DNA from: Gilliamella apis
Lineage (GTDB): Bacteria; Pseudomonadota; Gammaproteobacteria; Enterobacterales; Orbaceae
Direction: 5' to 3'
Assembly: GCF_030758615.1 (NCBI RefSeq)
Contig: NZ_CP132381.1
Span: forward strand, 1,550,001-1,614,000
DNA: 64,000 nucleotides
The notes under the pieces were generated by a model, which saw only the letters and a program-made list of their open reading frames with translations, was not told where the DNA came from and searched no databases. Shown one piece after another: positions 27,411 to 38,848 of this stretch. The translations under genes and the position numbers were made by a program. Numbering within the stretch: position 1 is the stretch's first letter; each line of letters starts with the position of its first letter.

Positions 27411-30400
27411 TTATAACTCTGTCGATACAGTCTCTATTTGTTGTCTTATGCGTTTTGCAGAAATTGGGTATGGCGTTCCTAATTGTTGGGCAAAAAGATT
27501 AACTCTTAGTTCTTCAATCATCCATTTAATGTTAGTCACTTTACTTAATGATTTTTGATTTTCTGGCAAACTATTTAGCCAAGTTTGATATTCATTCTTA
27601 ACTTCTTCTATTATATTCATTGCTTGTCTATCTTTAGCCATATTCGAACCAAGCTTTTTCTAAACGTTTTTCAATCGCAGATAAATAGCGATAAATATCA
27701 GGAAGCTTGTCATAACCGGTTTGTGCAACAAACCCTTTATAGACTAATTCGCTGACTTGCTGTTTTATATCAGATAAAGCAAAAGCAAGGGATAGATCTA
27801 CTCGACCTTTTAATTTTTTATTAATATTAAAGTGTAACGTTAATATTGATTCTACTTGTTTAGCAATATCAACAACAGTTTCATTGATATGACTTTTCGT
27901 ATAAGTTAGAAGTAGTTGATATTGTTGTTGATTATCAATAAGTTGGTTGTTCTTTTCTATTAAATGATCAACTCCACAAGCAATGCAATCATCAATAAGA
28001 TTAAGTACAGTGCCAAACGAATTAAAATATAAACCTAACTTAGATTTGTTTGGCAGTTTTTCATGTAAATATTTTATTGGTGATGGAATATTGAGGATTA
28101 ATAATCGACGAATACCTAATTTACTTAATCGCTTTTGTTCTTCCAACGAATCAACAAGTTTGATACTAACTGAATGTTGATTATCAATAATCGCTGGATA
28201 AGCTTTAATTATGTAATTGTTTTGTTTTTCTTCATAGATTGTTGGTAAAGAACCAAAATCCCAATCAATAATGTTGTTCTTTTCTATTTTAACCGATTTT
28301 TTCTGGGTTAAAGATGATAACGCTTGTTGAACTTCTGTTTTAAGTTGTTCTTGAATCTTAACTAAATCTTTACCGAAAGCTATTTCACGATTATGATCAA
28401 CAATACTGAAATTCATCTTTAAGTAACTAGGTACTTGATCAAGTTGCCAATCTGAAGGCTCAATCCTAGTACCTGTCATTTTTCTAAATTCATTTTGTAA
28501 CGTTTCAAGTAACGGCGATGCTGTTGAATTGGCTCTATTCAAAAAAGCTTCAGCATAATTTGGTGCAGGTACCAAACTTTTACGTAATGATTTAGGTAAT
28601 GATTTGATTAATGAAATGATTAAATCATAGCGAAAACCAGGAACTTGCCAATCAAAACCACTATTTTTTATCTGATTAAGGATGTTGAGTGGAATAGTAA
28701 TTGTGACACCGTCACGAGCATTACCAAGATCAAACTGATAACTCAAAGGTAGCTTTAAGTTGTCTTGATACCAAAAATCTGGATAATCATTCACTTTTAC
28801 CGGTTGTGCAGACTTTTTGATCAACATATTTTTTTCAACATTGAGAAATTCTGGATCAATTTTTTGTTTAGTTTTCCACCATGTATCAAAATGCTTTGCA
28901 GAAATCACTGATTTATCTATTCGTTCATCATAAAAATTATATAGGTCATCATCATCAATCAGAATATCTTGACGTCGAGACTTATGCTCAAGCTCTTCAA
29001 CTTCATTGATTAATTTTTGATTTTGCTTATAAAAACTGTGGTTAGTTTGCCAATCACCTTCCACTAACGCATGGCGTATAAATAAAGAGCGACTTAATAT
29101 TGGATCAATTTTACTGTAATTAACCGTACGACTAGCAACAATTGGTAATCCGTATAAAGTGACTTTTTCGTTTGCAATGGTTGTGCCTTGTTTTTTAGAC
29201 CATCTCGGTTCACTGTAACTGTATTTAACTAAATGTTTAGCTATTGGTTCGATCCATTCAGCTTCAATTTTGGCTGCAGTTCTGCCCCACAATCGGCTGG
29301 TTTCAACTAATTCACTAGCTATACACCATTTTGGTTGATTTTTAAAAATCGCTGAATTAGGGAAAATAGCAAATTTGATATTACGGGCACCAATATATTC
29401 ATGTTTTTCGATTTCTTTCATCCCAACATGCGATAATAAACCACTTAATAGTGCAATGTGTAATGAACGATAATCCGGTAATTGGCTATTGATCGGAAAT
29501 GCTAGTTGTTTAACTGTTTGCCTAATTTGCGTATAAACATCTTGCCATTCACGAATACGCAGATAATTGAGGTATTCTTTTTGACATAAGCGTCTAAATT
29601 GATTACCCGATAATTCTGCTTGTTGACTGGCAATATAATTCCATAAATTAATAAAAGAGATAAAGTCTGATTCTTTATCGGCAAATCGTCGATGTTTTTC
29701 ATCAGAAGCTTGCTGTTTATCAAATGGACGTTCTCTAGGATCTTGTATTGATAATGCTGCTGTAATAATCATCACTTCTTTTATACAACCTAATTGCCTT
29801 GCTTCAACTAACATTCTCGCTAATCGAGGATCTATAGGCAACTGAGATAAAATTCGACCTATATCAGTTAAGTGATAATGATGATGTTTAGTATAAATAG
29901 CTCCAAGTTCTTCTAATAGTCGTATACCATCACGAATATACCTAGAATCAGGTGATTCCACAAACGGAAAAGCAGCAATATCACCTAATCCTAATGATGT
30001 CATTTGTAATATAACTGAAGCTAAATTTGTTCGTAATATTTCTGGTTCTGTAAATTCAGGTCTTGATAAAAAATCTTGTTCATCATAAAGCCGAATACAA
30101 ATACCGTCCGATGTTCTACCACAACGCCCTTTTCTTTGATTTGCCGATGCTTGAGAAATTGGTTCAATTGGTAATCGTTGTACTTTAGTACGATAGCTAT
30201 AACGACTAATTCTGGCTAAACCAGGGTCAATAACATATTTAATGCCTGGAACAGTTAACGACGTTTCAGCAACATTAGTTGCTAATACAATCCGTCGTCC
30301 ATTATGCTGTTGGAAAATGCGATTTTGTTCTGATGCCGATAGTCTTGCGTATAAAGGTAGAATTTCAGTATGTTTCAATTCTAATTTTCTTAATGTATCG

Positions 30401-31281
30401 GCAAGATCTCGTATTTCACGTTCTCCCGTTAGAAAAATGAGTATATCACCAGCACTTTCCAATGAAAGCTCATCAATAGCATTAATGATCGGTTGAAAAT
30501 CACTGTTTTTATCACTTTCAGAATCCTCACTAAAAATCACTGGCCGATACCTAACTTCAACCGGATAGGTTCTGCCAGATACTTCAATTATCGGAGCATG
30601 ATTGAAATGATTAGAGAAACGTTCAACATCTATTGTTGCCGAAGTAATAATAACTTTTAAATCAGGACGCTTAGGTAATAGTTGTTTTAAATATCCTAAA
30701 ATGAAATCTATATTTAAACTACGTTCATGGGCCTCATCAATAATGATAGTATCATATTGCAGTAATAGCTTATCTTGTTGAATTTCTGCTAATAAAATTC
30801 CATCAGTCATCAATTTAACCAATGTACTATCACTTACATGATCTGAAAATCTAACTTTGTAGCCGACTAATTGCCCTATTTCCGTCTTTAATTCTTCAGC
30901 AATACGGTTAGCTACCGAACGAGCGGCTAATCTTCTAGGTTGAGTATGACCAATATAGCCTTTAACACCTAGCCCTAATTCTAGACATATTTTGGGAATT
31001 TGTGTGGTCTTACCTGAGCCTGTTTCGCCAGCAATGATGACTACTTGATGATGTTTAATTGCTTCATAAATAGCCTGTTTTTTTTCAACTACAGGTAAAT
31101 TACTAGGAAAATCAATATGATTAGGTAAAGATTGTAATCGAATATTATAATGTTCAATAGCTAAATTTATTGCTGATTCGATTTCAGCAATATTTTGTTT
31201 TTTATTAATAAGCTTTCTTATTTTTAGTTGATCTAAGAAAGTCATTGACGACAATTTGTTTAATTGTTGTTGAGATACCAT
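27411..31281 (-). pseudogene. hrpA: ATP-dependent RNA helicase HrpA, frameshifted near the C-terminus
   Basis: The main frame (31281-27634) gives 1215 residues with all DEAH helicase motifs: Walker A GETGSGKTT near 83-91, DEAH, SAT, and QRKGRCGR, then the HA2/OB and the HrpA-specific C-terminal region. It runs out at ...EKRLEKAWFEYG. The remaining 76 residues (27641-27411), with WMIEELRVNLFAQQLGTPYP, lie in the +1 frame. Dropping one base from the five-T run at 27655-27659 restores EKRLEKLGSNMAKDRQAM, which matches the E. coli sequence EKRLEKLAVDPHRDRAQM. So one inserted A (sense strand) breaks the gene, or the read is wrong. Loss affects only the last 6%, so a working protein is conceivable. 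Confidence 0.9.
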
Positions 31282-31356
31282 AAGGCGTTGAGTATATTAT
31301 TTACAATTATAATTATTGTAAATTATAGCAAATATTCTTTATTTATAGGAGATTAA

Positions 31357-31773
31357 ATGAAGAAATCACTATTACTATTATCAGTTTCGGTAATATTTAA
31401 CTTAAGTGGGTGCACTTCGTCTAATAGCATCACAGAGCAGGATCTTATGCATCATCATTATGTCCTGATGGAAAATAATGGTTTGAGCTTGCCTGTTTTC
31501 AAAAATGCTGATTTAGAATTTGGCGAAAATATGATGATGATTGGAAAAATGTGTAGTGAATTTTCAGCTCAAATCAAACTTGAAAATAATATGATCAAAG
31601 GCCAGATAATCAATATGACTAACATTAAATGTCAGAACAAACAATTAGATTTACTCGATAATGTGATTAAAAAACTGATTATTGATGGGGCAAATATTCA
31701 ATTAATTGACACTAAATTAGTGCTAAAAAATAACCAAGACACACTTATCTTTCAATTAAAAGATTATATGTAA
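31357..31773 (+). CDS. hslJ: HslJ-type META-domain outer-membrane lipoprotein
   Basis: A 138-residue lipoprotein (E. coli HslJ 140). The signal ends at LSGC, with lipidation of Cys19. The META domain follows: HHHYVLMENNG, LEFGENMMMIGKMCSEFSA and NIKCQNKQLD..LDNVI, with the two conserved cysteines in MC and KC. E. coli HslJ is heat-inducible and linked to novobiocin resistance; its molecular function is unknown. The gene is divergent from hrpA. Confidence 0.85.
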   Translation: MKKSLLLLSVSVIFNLSGCTSSNSITEQDLMHHHYVLMENNGLSLPVFKNADLEFGENMMMIGKMCSEFSAQIKLENNMIKGQIINMTNIKCQNKQLDLLDNVIKKLIIDGANIQLIDTKLVLKNNQDTLIFQLKDYM

Positions 31774-32105
31774 CTAAAAAACCCCTTTCCTCAAAATTTT
31801 TATAAAATCTATTGTTATTATCCAATCTGTTATCTTTACTAATTGTATAAACTTAAAACAGATTTGATGATAAAAAAACTTTATTTAAAATAGAGTTAAG
31901 TCTATAATGAAGCCAGTTTTTTGAGGGTCTATATTTTAATGAAAATAGTCAATTTTTCAGATACTGAAATAAAATTAAGTAACTATTTTTCAGTTACTCA
32001 ATCCTTCTTATATCCCTTTCAATCCAATAAGAATATTTTGCATTTAGACATATACCCAGTTTATATGAAATTTAAACATTAACCTTAACAAGTAGTGATA
32101 ATATT
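31774..32105. other. Intergenic region upstream of the pyruvate kinase gene
   Basis: It begins with a 25-bp sequence repeated upstream of map (31777-31801). A good -10 hexamer, TATAAT, lies at 31903-31908, but I see no strong -35. AGTAAC...GTTACT near 31978-31998 could form a small hairpin in the leader. No small gene is visible. Confidence 0.5.
31777..31801 (+). repeat. Copy 1 of a 25-bp non-coding repeat
   Basis: A run of five A, then CCCCTTTCCTCAAAA, then five T, identical at 57240-57264. It starts 4 bp after the hslJ stop and lies 305 bp before the pyruvate kinase gene. Function unknown. Confidence 0.7.
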
Positions 32106-33518
32106 ATGAAAAAGACAAAAATCGTTTGTACTATAGGACCAAAATCAGAATCAAAAGAGATGTTAACCAAATTATTAAATGCAGGCATGAATGTAATGCG
32201 TTTAAACTTCTCTCATGGTGATTATGAAGAACACGGTAATCGAATCAAAAATTTACGTGAAGTAATGCAAGAAACAGGCTTAAAAGCGGCAATTATGTTG
32301 GATACTAAAGGTCCAGAAATCCGTACTATTAAGTTAGAAGGCGGTAATGATGTATCACTTGTTGCTGGTCAAACTTTCACTTTTACTACCGATGAAACCG
32401 TAGTTGGTAATTCAGAACGTGTTGCGGTTACTTATAAAGGTTTTGCTCAAGATCTTTAACCAGGCAATCGTGTATTAGTTGATGATGGTTTAATCGCTAT
32501 GGACGTTGTCGAAATTAACGGTAATGAAGTTGTTTGTAAAGTATTAAATAATGGTGATTTAGGTGAAAATAAAGGTATTAACTTACCGGGTGTTTCTATT
32601 AAATTACCGGCACTTGCTGAAAAAGATAAAAATGATTTAATTTTTGGTTGTGAGCAAGGCGTTGACTTTATTGCTGCATCTTTTATTCGTAAACGTTCTG
32701 ACGTTGAAGATATCCGTGCTCATCTTAAAGCTCACGGTGGTGAAGAAATCAAAATTATTTCTAAAATTGAAAACCAAGAAGGTTTAGATAATTTTGATGA
32801 AATTTTAGAAGCTTCTGACGGTATCATGGTTGCTCGTGGTGACTTAGGTGTGGAAATCGCTGTTGAAGAAGTTATTTTTGCTCAAAAAATGATGATCAAA
32901 AAATGTAATAAAGCGTCAAAACCAGTTATTACTGCAACACAAATGTTAGACTCAATGATTAAAAACCCTCGTCCTACTCGTGCTGAAGCTGGTGACGTTG
33001 CTAATGCAATCATTGATGGAACTGACGCAGTTATGTTATCAGGTGAAAGTGCTAAAGGTAAATATCCATTTGAAGCAGTAAATGTGATGGCTACTATCTG
33101 TAAACGTACTGATGGTACTATTCCAGCTAAACTTGAATTAACAACCAAAGAAGAAACATTACGTATTACTGCTGCAGTATGTTGTGGTGCAGTTGAAATT
33201 GCTGAACGTTTAAATGTGCCATTAATTGTTGTTGCTACTCGTAGTGGTAAATCTGCTCGTGAACTTCGTCATTACTTCCCGACAGCTCGTATTTTAGCGC
33301 TATCTTCAAGTCAAAAAACAGTTAATCAATTAGCATTATCTAAAGGTGTTGAACCAATTTTAATTGATGCGATTAATTCAACTGATGATTTCTACCGTTT
33401 AGGTAAAGAAATGGCGGTTAAAGTTTGTAACGCAAAACAAGGCGATACTATTGTTATGGTATCAGGTGCATTGGTTCCAAGTGGTACTACTAATACAACT
33501 TCGGTACACCGCATCTAA
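32106..33518 (+). pseudogene. pykF: Pyruvate kinase I with an in-frame TAA at codon 118
   Basis: From the ATG at 32106 to the TAA at 33516 there are 470 codons, exactly the length of E. coli PykF, and homology is continuous ([35 protein letters not shown]). Codon 118 (32457-32459) is TAA between AQDL and [12 protein letters not shown]. coli has Ser there, so one C-to-A change in TCA would explain it. The stop is in the mobile B domain, so a truncated product would lack the active site. No other damage is present. It may be a very recent mutation, a sequencing error or suppressed. Pyruvate kinase makes ATP and pyruvate from PEP. Confidence 0.88.
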
Positions 33519-33550
33519 TCATTTTAAATTTGTTTAAATGAATGATAAAA

Positions 33551-33577
33551 AGCTAGCGATATGCTAGCTTTTTTTTA
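33551..33577 (+). terminator. Rho-independent terminator after pykF
   Basis: AGCTAGC (33551-33557) pairs with GCTAGCT (33563-33569), loop GATAT, followed by seven Ts. Confidence 0.88.
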
Positions 33578-33628
33578 ACTTCCGTTATGCTGTTAGATAT
33601 TCAATTTGTGGAATGGACCAAATAAGAC

Positions 33629-35686
33629 ATGATTATAGAAAAAGTATATTTACCCAAAGAACTCAGTTGGTTATCCTTTAATCAACGTGTACTACAAGAG
33701 GCAGCTGACGAAAGTAATCCTCTTATAGAACGAATCCGTTTTTTAGGTATTTACTCCAGTAATCTAGATGAATTTTATAAAGTTCAATTTGCAAACTTAA
33801 AAAAATATGTTCTTATTGAGCAAGAACAATCTCAATCTACCTCCAATGCGAAACATTTATTAAGACAAGTTAACCAAAAGGTTATTCAACTTGAGTTACA
33901 ATTTGATCAGCTCTATAACGAACTCTTATTAGAAATGGCCAGAAACCAGATTTTTCTAATAAATGAAAGGCAACTTACCAGTTATCAAGAAAATTGGATA
34001 AAAAATTACTATAAACAAAATTTAAGACAATATATCACCCCTATTCTTCTTGATAGTCATACCGAATTGATCCAATTTCTCAAAGATGATCATGCTTATT
34101 TGGCGGTGGAAATTATTTGTAAAGACAATATTAGTTATGCCTTATTGGAGCTACCTACCGACAATGCTCCTCGTTTTGTATTATTACCATCGGAATTCTC
34201 AACCAAAAACAAATCAATTATCTTTTTAGATAATATTTTACGTTACTGTTTAGACGATATTTTCAAAGTCTTTTTTGATGCTGTTGAATTAAATGCTTAT
34301 TCAATCAACATTAATCGTGATGCGGAATATGAATTAAATAGTGAACTGGATAGTTTACTAGAATTAATGTCACAAGGTTTGAAACAACGTTTAACCGCAC
34401 AACCAGTACGCTTTACCTATCAAAAAGATATGCCTAAAGCATTATTTGAATTATTGATTAATAAATTAAGATTAACAGAACAAGATGCAATGCCTGGCGG
34501 ACGTTATCCTAATTTTAAAGATTTAGCTAATTTTCCTGATTTAGGCGTTAAAAATTTACTTAATAAACGTTTACCTAGTCTTGCTTATAATCGATTTAAA
34601 AAATTTAGGAATGCTTTTGCGACAATTAAGGATCGTGATGTATTGCTCTACTATCCTTATTATTCATTTGGTCATGTACTTGAGATCATGCGTCAAGCCT
34701 CTTTCGATCCAGCTGTGACCCATATTCGCATGAATATTTATCGGGTTGCGAAAGATTCACGATTTATACACGCAGCAATTAATGCCGCCAATAATGGTAA
34801 AAAAGTTACAGTAGTGGTTGAACTTCAGGCTCGCTTTGATGAAGAAGCAAATATAAAATGGGCTAAAAGATTAATTCGTAGTGGTATTAAAGTTATCTAT
34901 TCACAACCAAAACTCAAGATCCATGCTAAATTATTTTTAATTGATCGACGAGAAGAAGATAGAATTGTTCGCTATGCACATATTGGCTCAGGTAACTTTA
35001 ATGAAAAAACAGCACGAGTCTATACTGATTTTTCTCTATTAACTTCTGATCCAGCCATTACCGATGAAGTTATTAAAGTATTTAATTTCATTGAAAATCC
35101 ATTTAAACCTGTTTCGTTTAATCACTTACTGGTATCTCCACAAAATACTCGCCAACGTTTTTATGAGTTTATTGAACGTGAAATTAATAATGCCAAAGCA
35201 GGAAAACCTTCTGGTATTTATTTAAAATTGAATGCGATCACCGATAAAGAGATGATTGACCAACTTTATCGAGCTTCCTGTGCAGGTGTAAATATTAGAA
35301 TGATTGTTAGGGGGACTTGTGTGTTAGTTCCTCAAATTCCTAATTTAAGCGAAAACATCTATGTAACTAGTATTGTCGATCAATATTTAGAGCACGCTCG
35401 CGTATATATTTTTGAAAACGATGGTAAAAAAGACACTTATATTTCATCAGCAGACTGGATGCCTCGTAACTTAGATAATCGAATTGAAGTTGGCGTTAAA
35501 ATTTTTGATCCAGTATTAAAATCTACTATACATGATATCTTTAACTTGCAATGCAATGATAATGTCAAAGCAAGAATCATCGATAAAGATAATATGAATA
35601 ATTATGTACAACGAGGCAATAAGAAAAAAATAAGAGCACAACATGCCATTTATGACTATTTAAAACACATGGAATCATCGGTATAA
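33629..35686 (+). CDS. ppk: Polyphosphate kinase 1
   Basis: A 685-residue PPK1 (E. coli 688). The order is an N domain ([15 protein letters not shown]), a head domain and two PLD-like C domains. The phosphorylated His is H432 in KIHAKLFLI, and H451 in [10 protein letters not shown] is the second conserved His. It reversibly builds polyphosphate from the gamma-phosphate of ATP at the inner membrane. Ten bases separate it from ppx, so synthesis and breakdown are co-expressed as in E. coli. Confidence 0.96.
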   Translation: MIIEKVYLPKELSWLSFNQRVLQEAADESNPLIERIRFLGIYSSNLDEFYKVQFANLKKYVLIEQEQSQSTSNAKHLLRQVNQKVIQLELQFDQLYNELLLEMARNQIFLINERQLTSYQENWIKNYYKQNLRQYITPILLDSHTELIQFLKDDHAYLAVEIICKDNISYALLELPTDNAPRFVLLPSEFSTKNKSIIFLDNILRYCLDDIFKVFFDAVELNAYSININRDAEYELNSELDSLLELMSQGLKQRLTAQPVRFTYQKDMPKALFELLINKLRLTEQDAMPGGRYPNFKDLANFPDLGVKNLLNKRLPSLAYNRFKKFRNAFATIKDRDVLLYYPYYSFGHVLEIMRQASFDPAVTHIRMNIYRVAKDSRFIHAAINAANNGKKVTVVVELQARFDEEANIKWAKRLIRSGIKVIYSQPKLKIHAKLFLIDRREEDRIVRYAHIGSGNFNEKTARVYTDFSLLTSDPAITDEVIKVFNFIENPFKPVSFNHLLVSPQNTRQRFYEFIEREINNAKAGKPSGIYLKLNAITDKEMIDQLYRASCAGVNIRMIVRGTCVLVPQIPNLSENIYVTSIVDQYLEHARVYIFENDGKKDTYISSADWMPRNLDNRIEVGVKIFDPVLKSTIHDIFNLQCNDNVKARIIDKDNMNNYVQRGNKKKIRAQHAIYDYLKHMESSV

Positions 35687-35696
35687 GGATTTTAAC

Positions 35697-37220
35697 GTGA
35701 ATAAATTTAATGAATATGCTGTCGTCGATTTAGGCTCTAATAGTTTTCATATGATCATCGCTCGCAATATCGATGGGGCTAGACAAATCATATATAAACA
35801 TAAAAAGAATATTCATCTTGCTACTGGGTTAAATGAATATAACGAATTAAGTGAATCAAGTATTAATCGCGGTATTGAATGTTTAGCTTTATTTGCTGAA
35901 CGATTAAATGGATTTCCAACAGAAAATGTAAGAATTGTCGCTACTTATACTTTACGAATTGCGAAAAATAGACTTAAATTTTTAAACGAAGCAGCTAAAA
36001 TATTACCTTACCCTATTGAAATCATTTCTGGTCAAGAGGAAGCCAGACTTATTTATCTAGGTACAATGACTGCAGAGTCAACCAATGAAAATGATAGCAA
36101 ATTCGTGGTTGATATTGGTGGTGGCTCTACTGAAATTGCTATTGGTAAAGGTAATGATTTAAAACCAATACTAGTAGCTAGCAGACCAATGGGGTGTGTC
36201 ACTTATACTAAACAATTCTTTCCGCAAAAGAAAATCGATTACCATTCATTTCAACAAGCAAAACTAGCTGCAGAACAACAAATTGAAAATTTAATTAACT
36301 TAATAAAAAAACATAATATTAGTGCTGCTTTCGGTACCTCCGGTACCATTAAAAGCATTTATAAAATTTTACTCGATATTGGCGTTAGTGACGGAATTAT
36401 CACCCCTAAACGTTTGGATGATTTAATCAGTTATGTATTAGAATTTAATGATTTTCATGAAATTGATTTCCCATCTCTATCCGAGGAAAGAAAAAATGTT
36501 TTTGTCAGTGGGCTAGCCATATTCAGTGGCGTCTTTAATGCATTAGGTTTAAAAGAATTACAATTTAGTCCGAGTGCTTTACGTGAAGGTGTTCTTTACG
36601 AACTTATTGATGGGCCGAACTATCGAGATATCAGACAAACAACAGCTGAATCGCTATCGCAACACTATAATATTGATGAGCGCCATGCTAAACAAATTGT
36701 AAAAACGGCAAAATACTTTTTTTCTCAATGGAAAGCACAATCATCCATGATCATACCTCAAAGTGTTGAATCCATTTTATATTGGGCTGCGCAATTGCAT
36801 GAGGTAGGTTTAAAAATTAACTTTTCTTCTATCCATAAACATTCTAGTTATATTCTAAAGAATAGTAATTTACCTGGATTTAATGAAGAACAACAATTAT
36901 TGTTATCAACGTTGGTTCGTTACCATCGAAAATCGATTAATATAGAAGAGTTTCCTTATTTTAGTTTGTTTGAATTTAAACATATTATAGCAATGTTACA
37001 AATTCTCAGATTATCAATACTCATAAATAATCAACGCAGTAACGATCTAAATCTTGATGCTTTCAAGTTAATTTTGTCGCAAGAAAAGTTCACCAAAGTG
37101 ACACTAGCAATAGATAAGCTGTTTGTTGAAAATAATAGGTTGATTCTATTAGATTTGGAACAAGAGCAAAAATATTGGAAAGCGGTTAATAATTGGAAAT
37201 TATCAATTGAAACTTTTTGA
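35697..37220 (+). CDS. ppx: Exopolyphosphatase (Ppx/GppA family)
   Basis: A 507-residue protein (E. coli Ppx 513). The actin-like ATPase fold shows YAVVDLGSNSFHMIIA near the start, SGQEEARLIY near 115 (with the catalytic Glu) and DIGGGSTEI near 143; the C-terminal third is the HD-like domain. It removes terminal phosphates from polyphosphate. GppA shares the fold and is similar in size, but the ppk-ppx operon supports Ppx. A GTG start at 35697 follows an AAGGA ribosome site. Confidence 0.93.
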   Translation: MNKFNEYAVVDLGSNSFHMIIARNIDGARQIIYKHKKNIHLATGLNEYNELSESSINRGIECLALFAERLNGFPTENVRIVATYTLRIAKNRLKFLNEAAKILPYPIEIISGQEEARLIYLGTMTAESTNENDSKFVVDIGGGSTEIAIGKGNDLKPILVASRPMGCVTYTKQFFPQKKIDYHSFQQAKLAAEQQIENLINLIKKHNISAAFGTSGTIKSIYKILLDIGVSDGIITPKRLDDLISYVLEFNDFHEIDFPSLSEERKNVFVSGLAIFSGVFNALGLKELQFSPSALREGVLYELIDGPNYRDIRQTTAESLSQHYNIDERHAKQIVKTAKYFFSQWKAQSSMIIPQSVESILYWAAQLHEVGLKINFSSIHKHSSYILKNSNLPGFNEEQQLLLSTLVRYHRKSINIEEFPYFSLFEFKHIIAMLQILRLSILINNQRSNDLNLDAFKLILSQEKFTKVTLAIDKLFVENNRLILLDLEQEQKYWKAVNNWKLSIETF

Positions 37221-37243
37221 GATTTACCAATTGATTACAATAA

Positions 37244-37271
37244 AAAAACCGCCTAAAAATGGCGGTTTTTA
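37244..37271 (+). terminator. Bidirectional terminator between ppx and the transporter gene
   Basis: AAAACCGCC pairs with GGCGGTTTT (37245-37253 with 37261-37269), flanked by an A-tract and a T-tract. It serves both converging transcripts. Confidence 0.88.
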
Positions 37272-37300
37272 TTTGTCGATAAAAGTAGATTATAGAGGTT

Positions 37301-38761
37301 TTAACCTAATCCAATAATTTTCCACCATAAAATACCAATGGTGAAAACAATAATTAGATTAACTACACTACAAATAAAGCCTACTTTCCACCAAGTTTTT
37401 ACAGGTACGAAGCCTTCAGCAAATAATAATGGATTTCGAGCATTAGCAAATTGGGTAAGTGAACCAAAGTAATTGGTACAAATGACTAAAGCAAAAATAG
37501 CAATTAATTGTGGTACACCTAAGGCAATAGCAACGGATAAGAACACTGGGAACAGAGCTGCAATATGTGCATTACCACTGGCAAAGAAATAGTGTAAATA
37601 AACATAAGCAACGCATAAAATAATGATAACAAAAATCCAACTACTATCCCCTAAATGCCCTTTCACTGCAGAGCCAATGGTATCGCCTAACCATTTAGTG
37701 ACACCAAGTTTGTTGACTTGACCTGCCATCATTAATAAAGCCGCAAACCAGATTAATGTATCCCAAGCAGCTTTTTCACCTTTAATATCATCCCAACTTA
37801 ATACACCAGTTAAAATTAAAATAGTTAAACCAATAAATGCAGTTGTAGTTGAATCGATACCAATATTTTTACCAAAAATCCAAAGTGCTAATAATAAAAC
37901 GACTGTAGAACCCATAATGATTTCTTTTAAGGTAATTGAACCCATTTTCTTAAGTTCTTCAGCAGCTAATTTTGGTGCTTCAGGTGTTTTTTTCAATTCT
38001 GGATTAGTTAAGAAATAAATAACTAAAGGAATAACAACAAATGACACTAAACAAGGAACAATTGCAGCAATAAACCATTGTCCCCAACCCAAAGTAATGC
38101 CAAGTGATGAAGTCACTAATTTTGCCGCTAATAAATTACCAGTAAAAGCAGTTAAAAACATTGCCGAAGTAATGTCGTTAACGTGACTTATGGTTAGCAT
38201 TAAAAAAGTACCAATACGATTTCTTGATTCATCTTTAGGATTTGAATTAAAGTTGATTGCTAATGCTTCAGCAATTGGATAAATTACACCACCAGCTCGA
38301 GCCGTAGTACTTGGAATCGCTGGTGCTAATGCAACATCCGTTACTGATAATCCATAGGCTAAACCTAAGGTATTTTTGCCTAAAATTTTTACTAAAAAAT
38401 AAGCCATACGTTTACTTAAACCAGTTTTAATAAACCCTCGAGCTATCATAAACGCAATAACAATCAACCAAATTAAACTACTGTTTAATTCACTTAATGA
38501 TATTTTGACTGATTCAGCAGCGGTTGTCGCCCCTGATGGTCTTAGAACAGCAAATACCGTAATAGCTAATAATCCAATTGCGCCTATAGGCATGATTTCT
38601 GCCACGATACAGGCGATAGTTGCCACAAATATAATACTTGTTCGCCAACCTTCTAAACTAATACCTTCTGGTGGAGATATAAAAAGCCATAATATTGCCG
38701 ATATCCCTGCAATAATAATAAGAGGAAGCCATTTAACTGGCGGTTTTTTTACTGTATTCAT
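37301..38761 (-). CDS. DASS-family dicarboxylate transporter (CitT/TtdT-like)
   Basis: A 486-residue inner-membrane protein with about 12 hydrophobic segments. It shows the two DASS substrate/Na+ clefts: APAIPSTTARAGGVIYPI in the first half and FASGNAHIAALFPVF in the second. The ATG at 38761 is preferred because an AAGGAAA ribosome site precedes it. Closest family members exchange citrate, tartrate, fumarate or 2-oxoglutarate for succinate. Being next to a fumarate reductase suggests fumarate or malate/succinate exchange. Substrate remains inferred. Confidence 0.85.
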   Translation of the reverse strand: MNTVKKPPVKWLPLIIIAGISAILWLFISPPEGISLEGWRTSIIFVATIACIVAEIMPIGAIGLLAITVFAVLRPSGATTAAESVKISLSELNSSLIWLIVIAFMIARGFIKTGLSKRMAYFLVKILGKNTLGLAYGLSVTDVALAPAIPSTTARAGGVIYPIAEALAINFNSNPKDESRNRIGTFLMLTISHVNDITSAMFLTAFTGNLLAAKLVTSSLGITLGWGQWFIAAIVPCLVSFVVIPLVIYFLTNPELKKTPEAPKLAAEELKKMGSITLKEIIMGSTVVLLLALWIFGKNIGIDSTTTAFIGLTILILTGVLSWDDIKGEKAAWDTLIWFAALLMMAGQVNKLGVTKWLGDTIGSAVKGHLGDSSWIFVIIILCVAYVYLHYFFASGNAHIAALFPVFLSVAIALGVPQLIAIFALVICTNYFGSLTQFANARNPLLFAEGFVPVKTWWKVGFICSVVNLIIVFTIGILWWKIIGLG

Positions 38762-38848
38762 AATATTTCCTTTTAAATTAAATATCAATTTAATCAAATT
38801 GATAATGAAATGATATAATTTGTAAAATCTTTATTTTATTCGCAATAT

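Noticed and set aside
27634..27660. Programmed frameshifting in hrpA
   Set aside because: A +1 shift would be needed, with no slow codon, stop-based slippery site or known precedent in HrpA; an extra base in a homopolymer is simpler.
32460..33518. Separate pyruvate kinase C-terminal gene starting at 32499
   Set aside because: No ribosome site precedes the ATG at 32499 and the sequence continues the upstream gene with no gap; one nonsense codon explains both pieces.
38505..38813. Plus-strand frame antisense to the dicarboxylate transporter
   Set aside because: It mirrors membrane-segment codons of the real gene and has no independent support.
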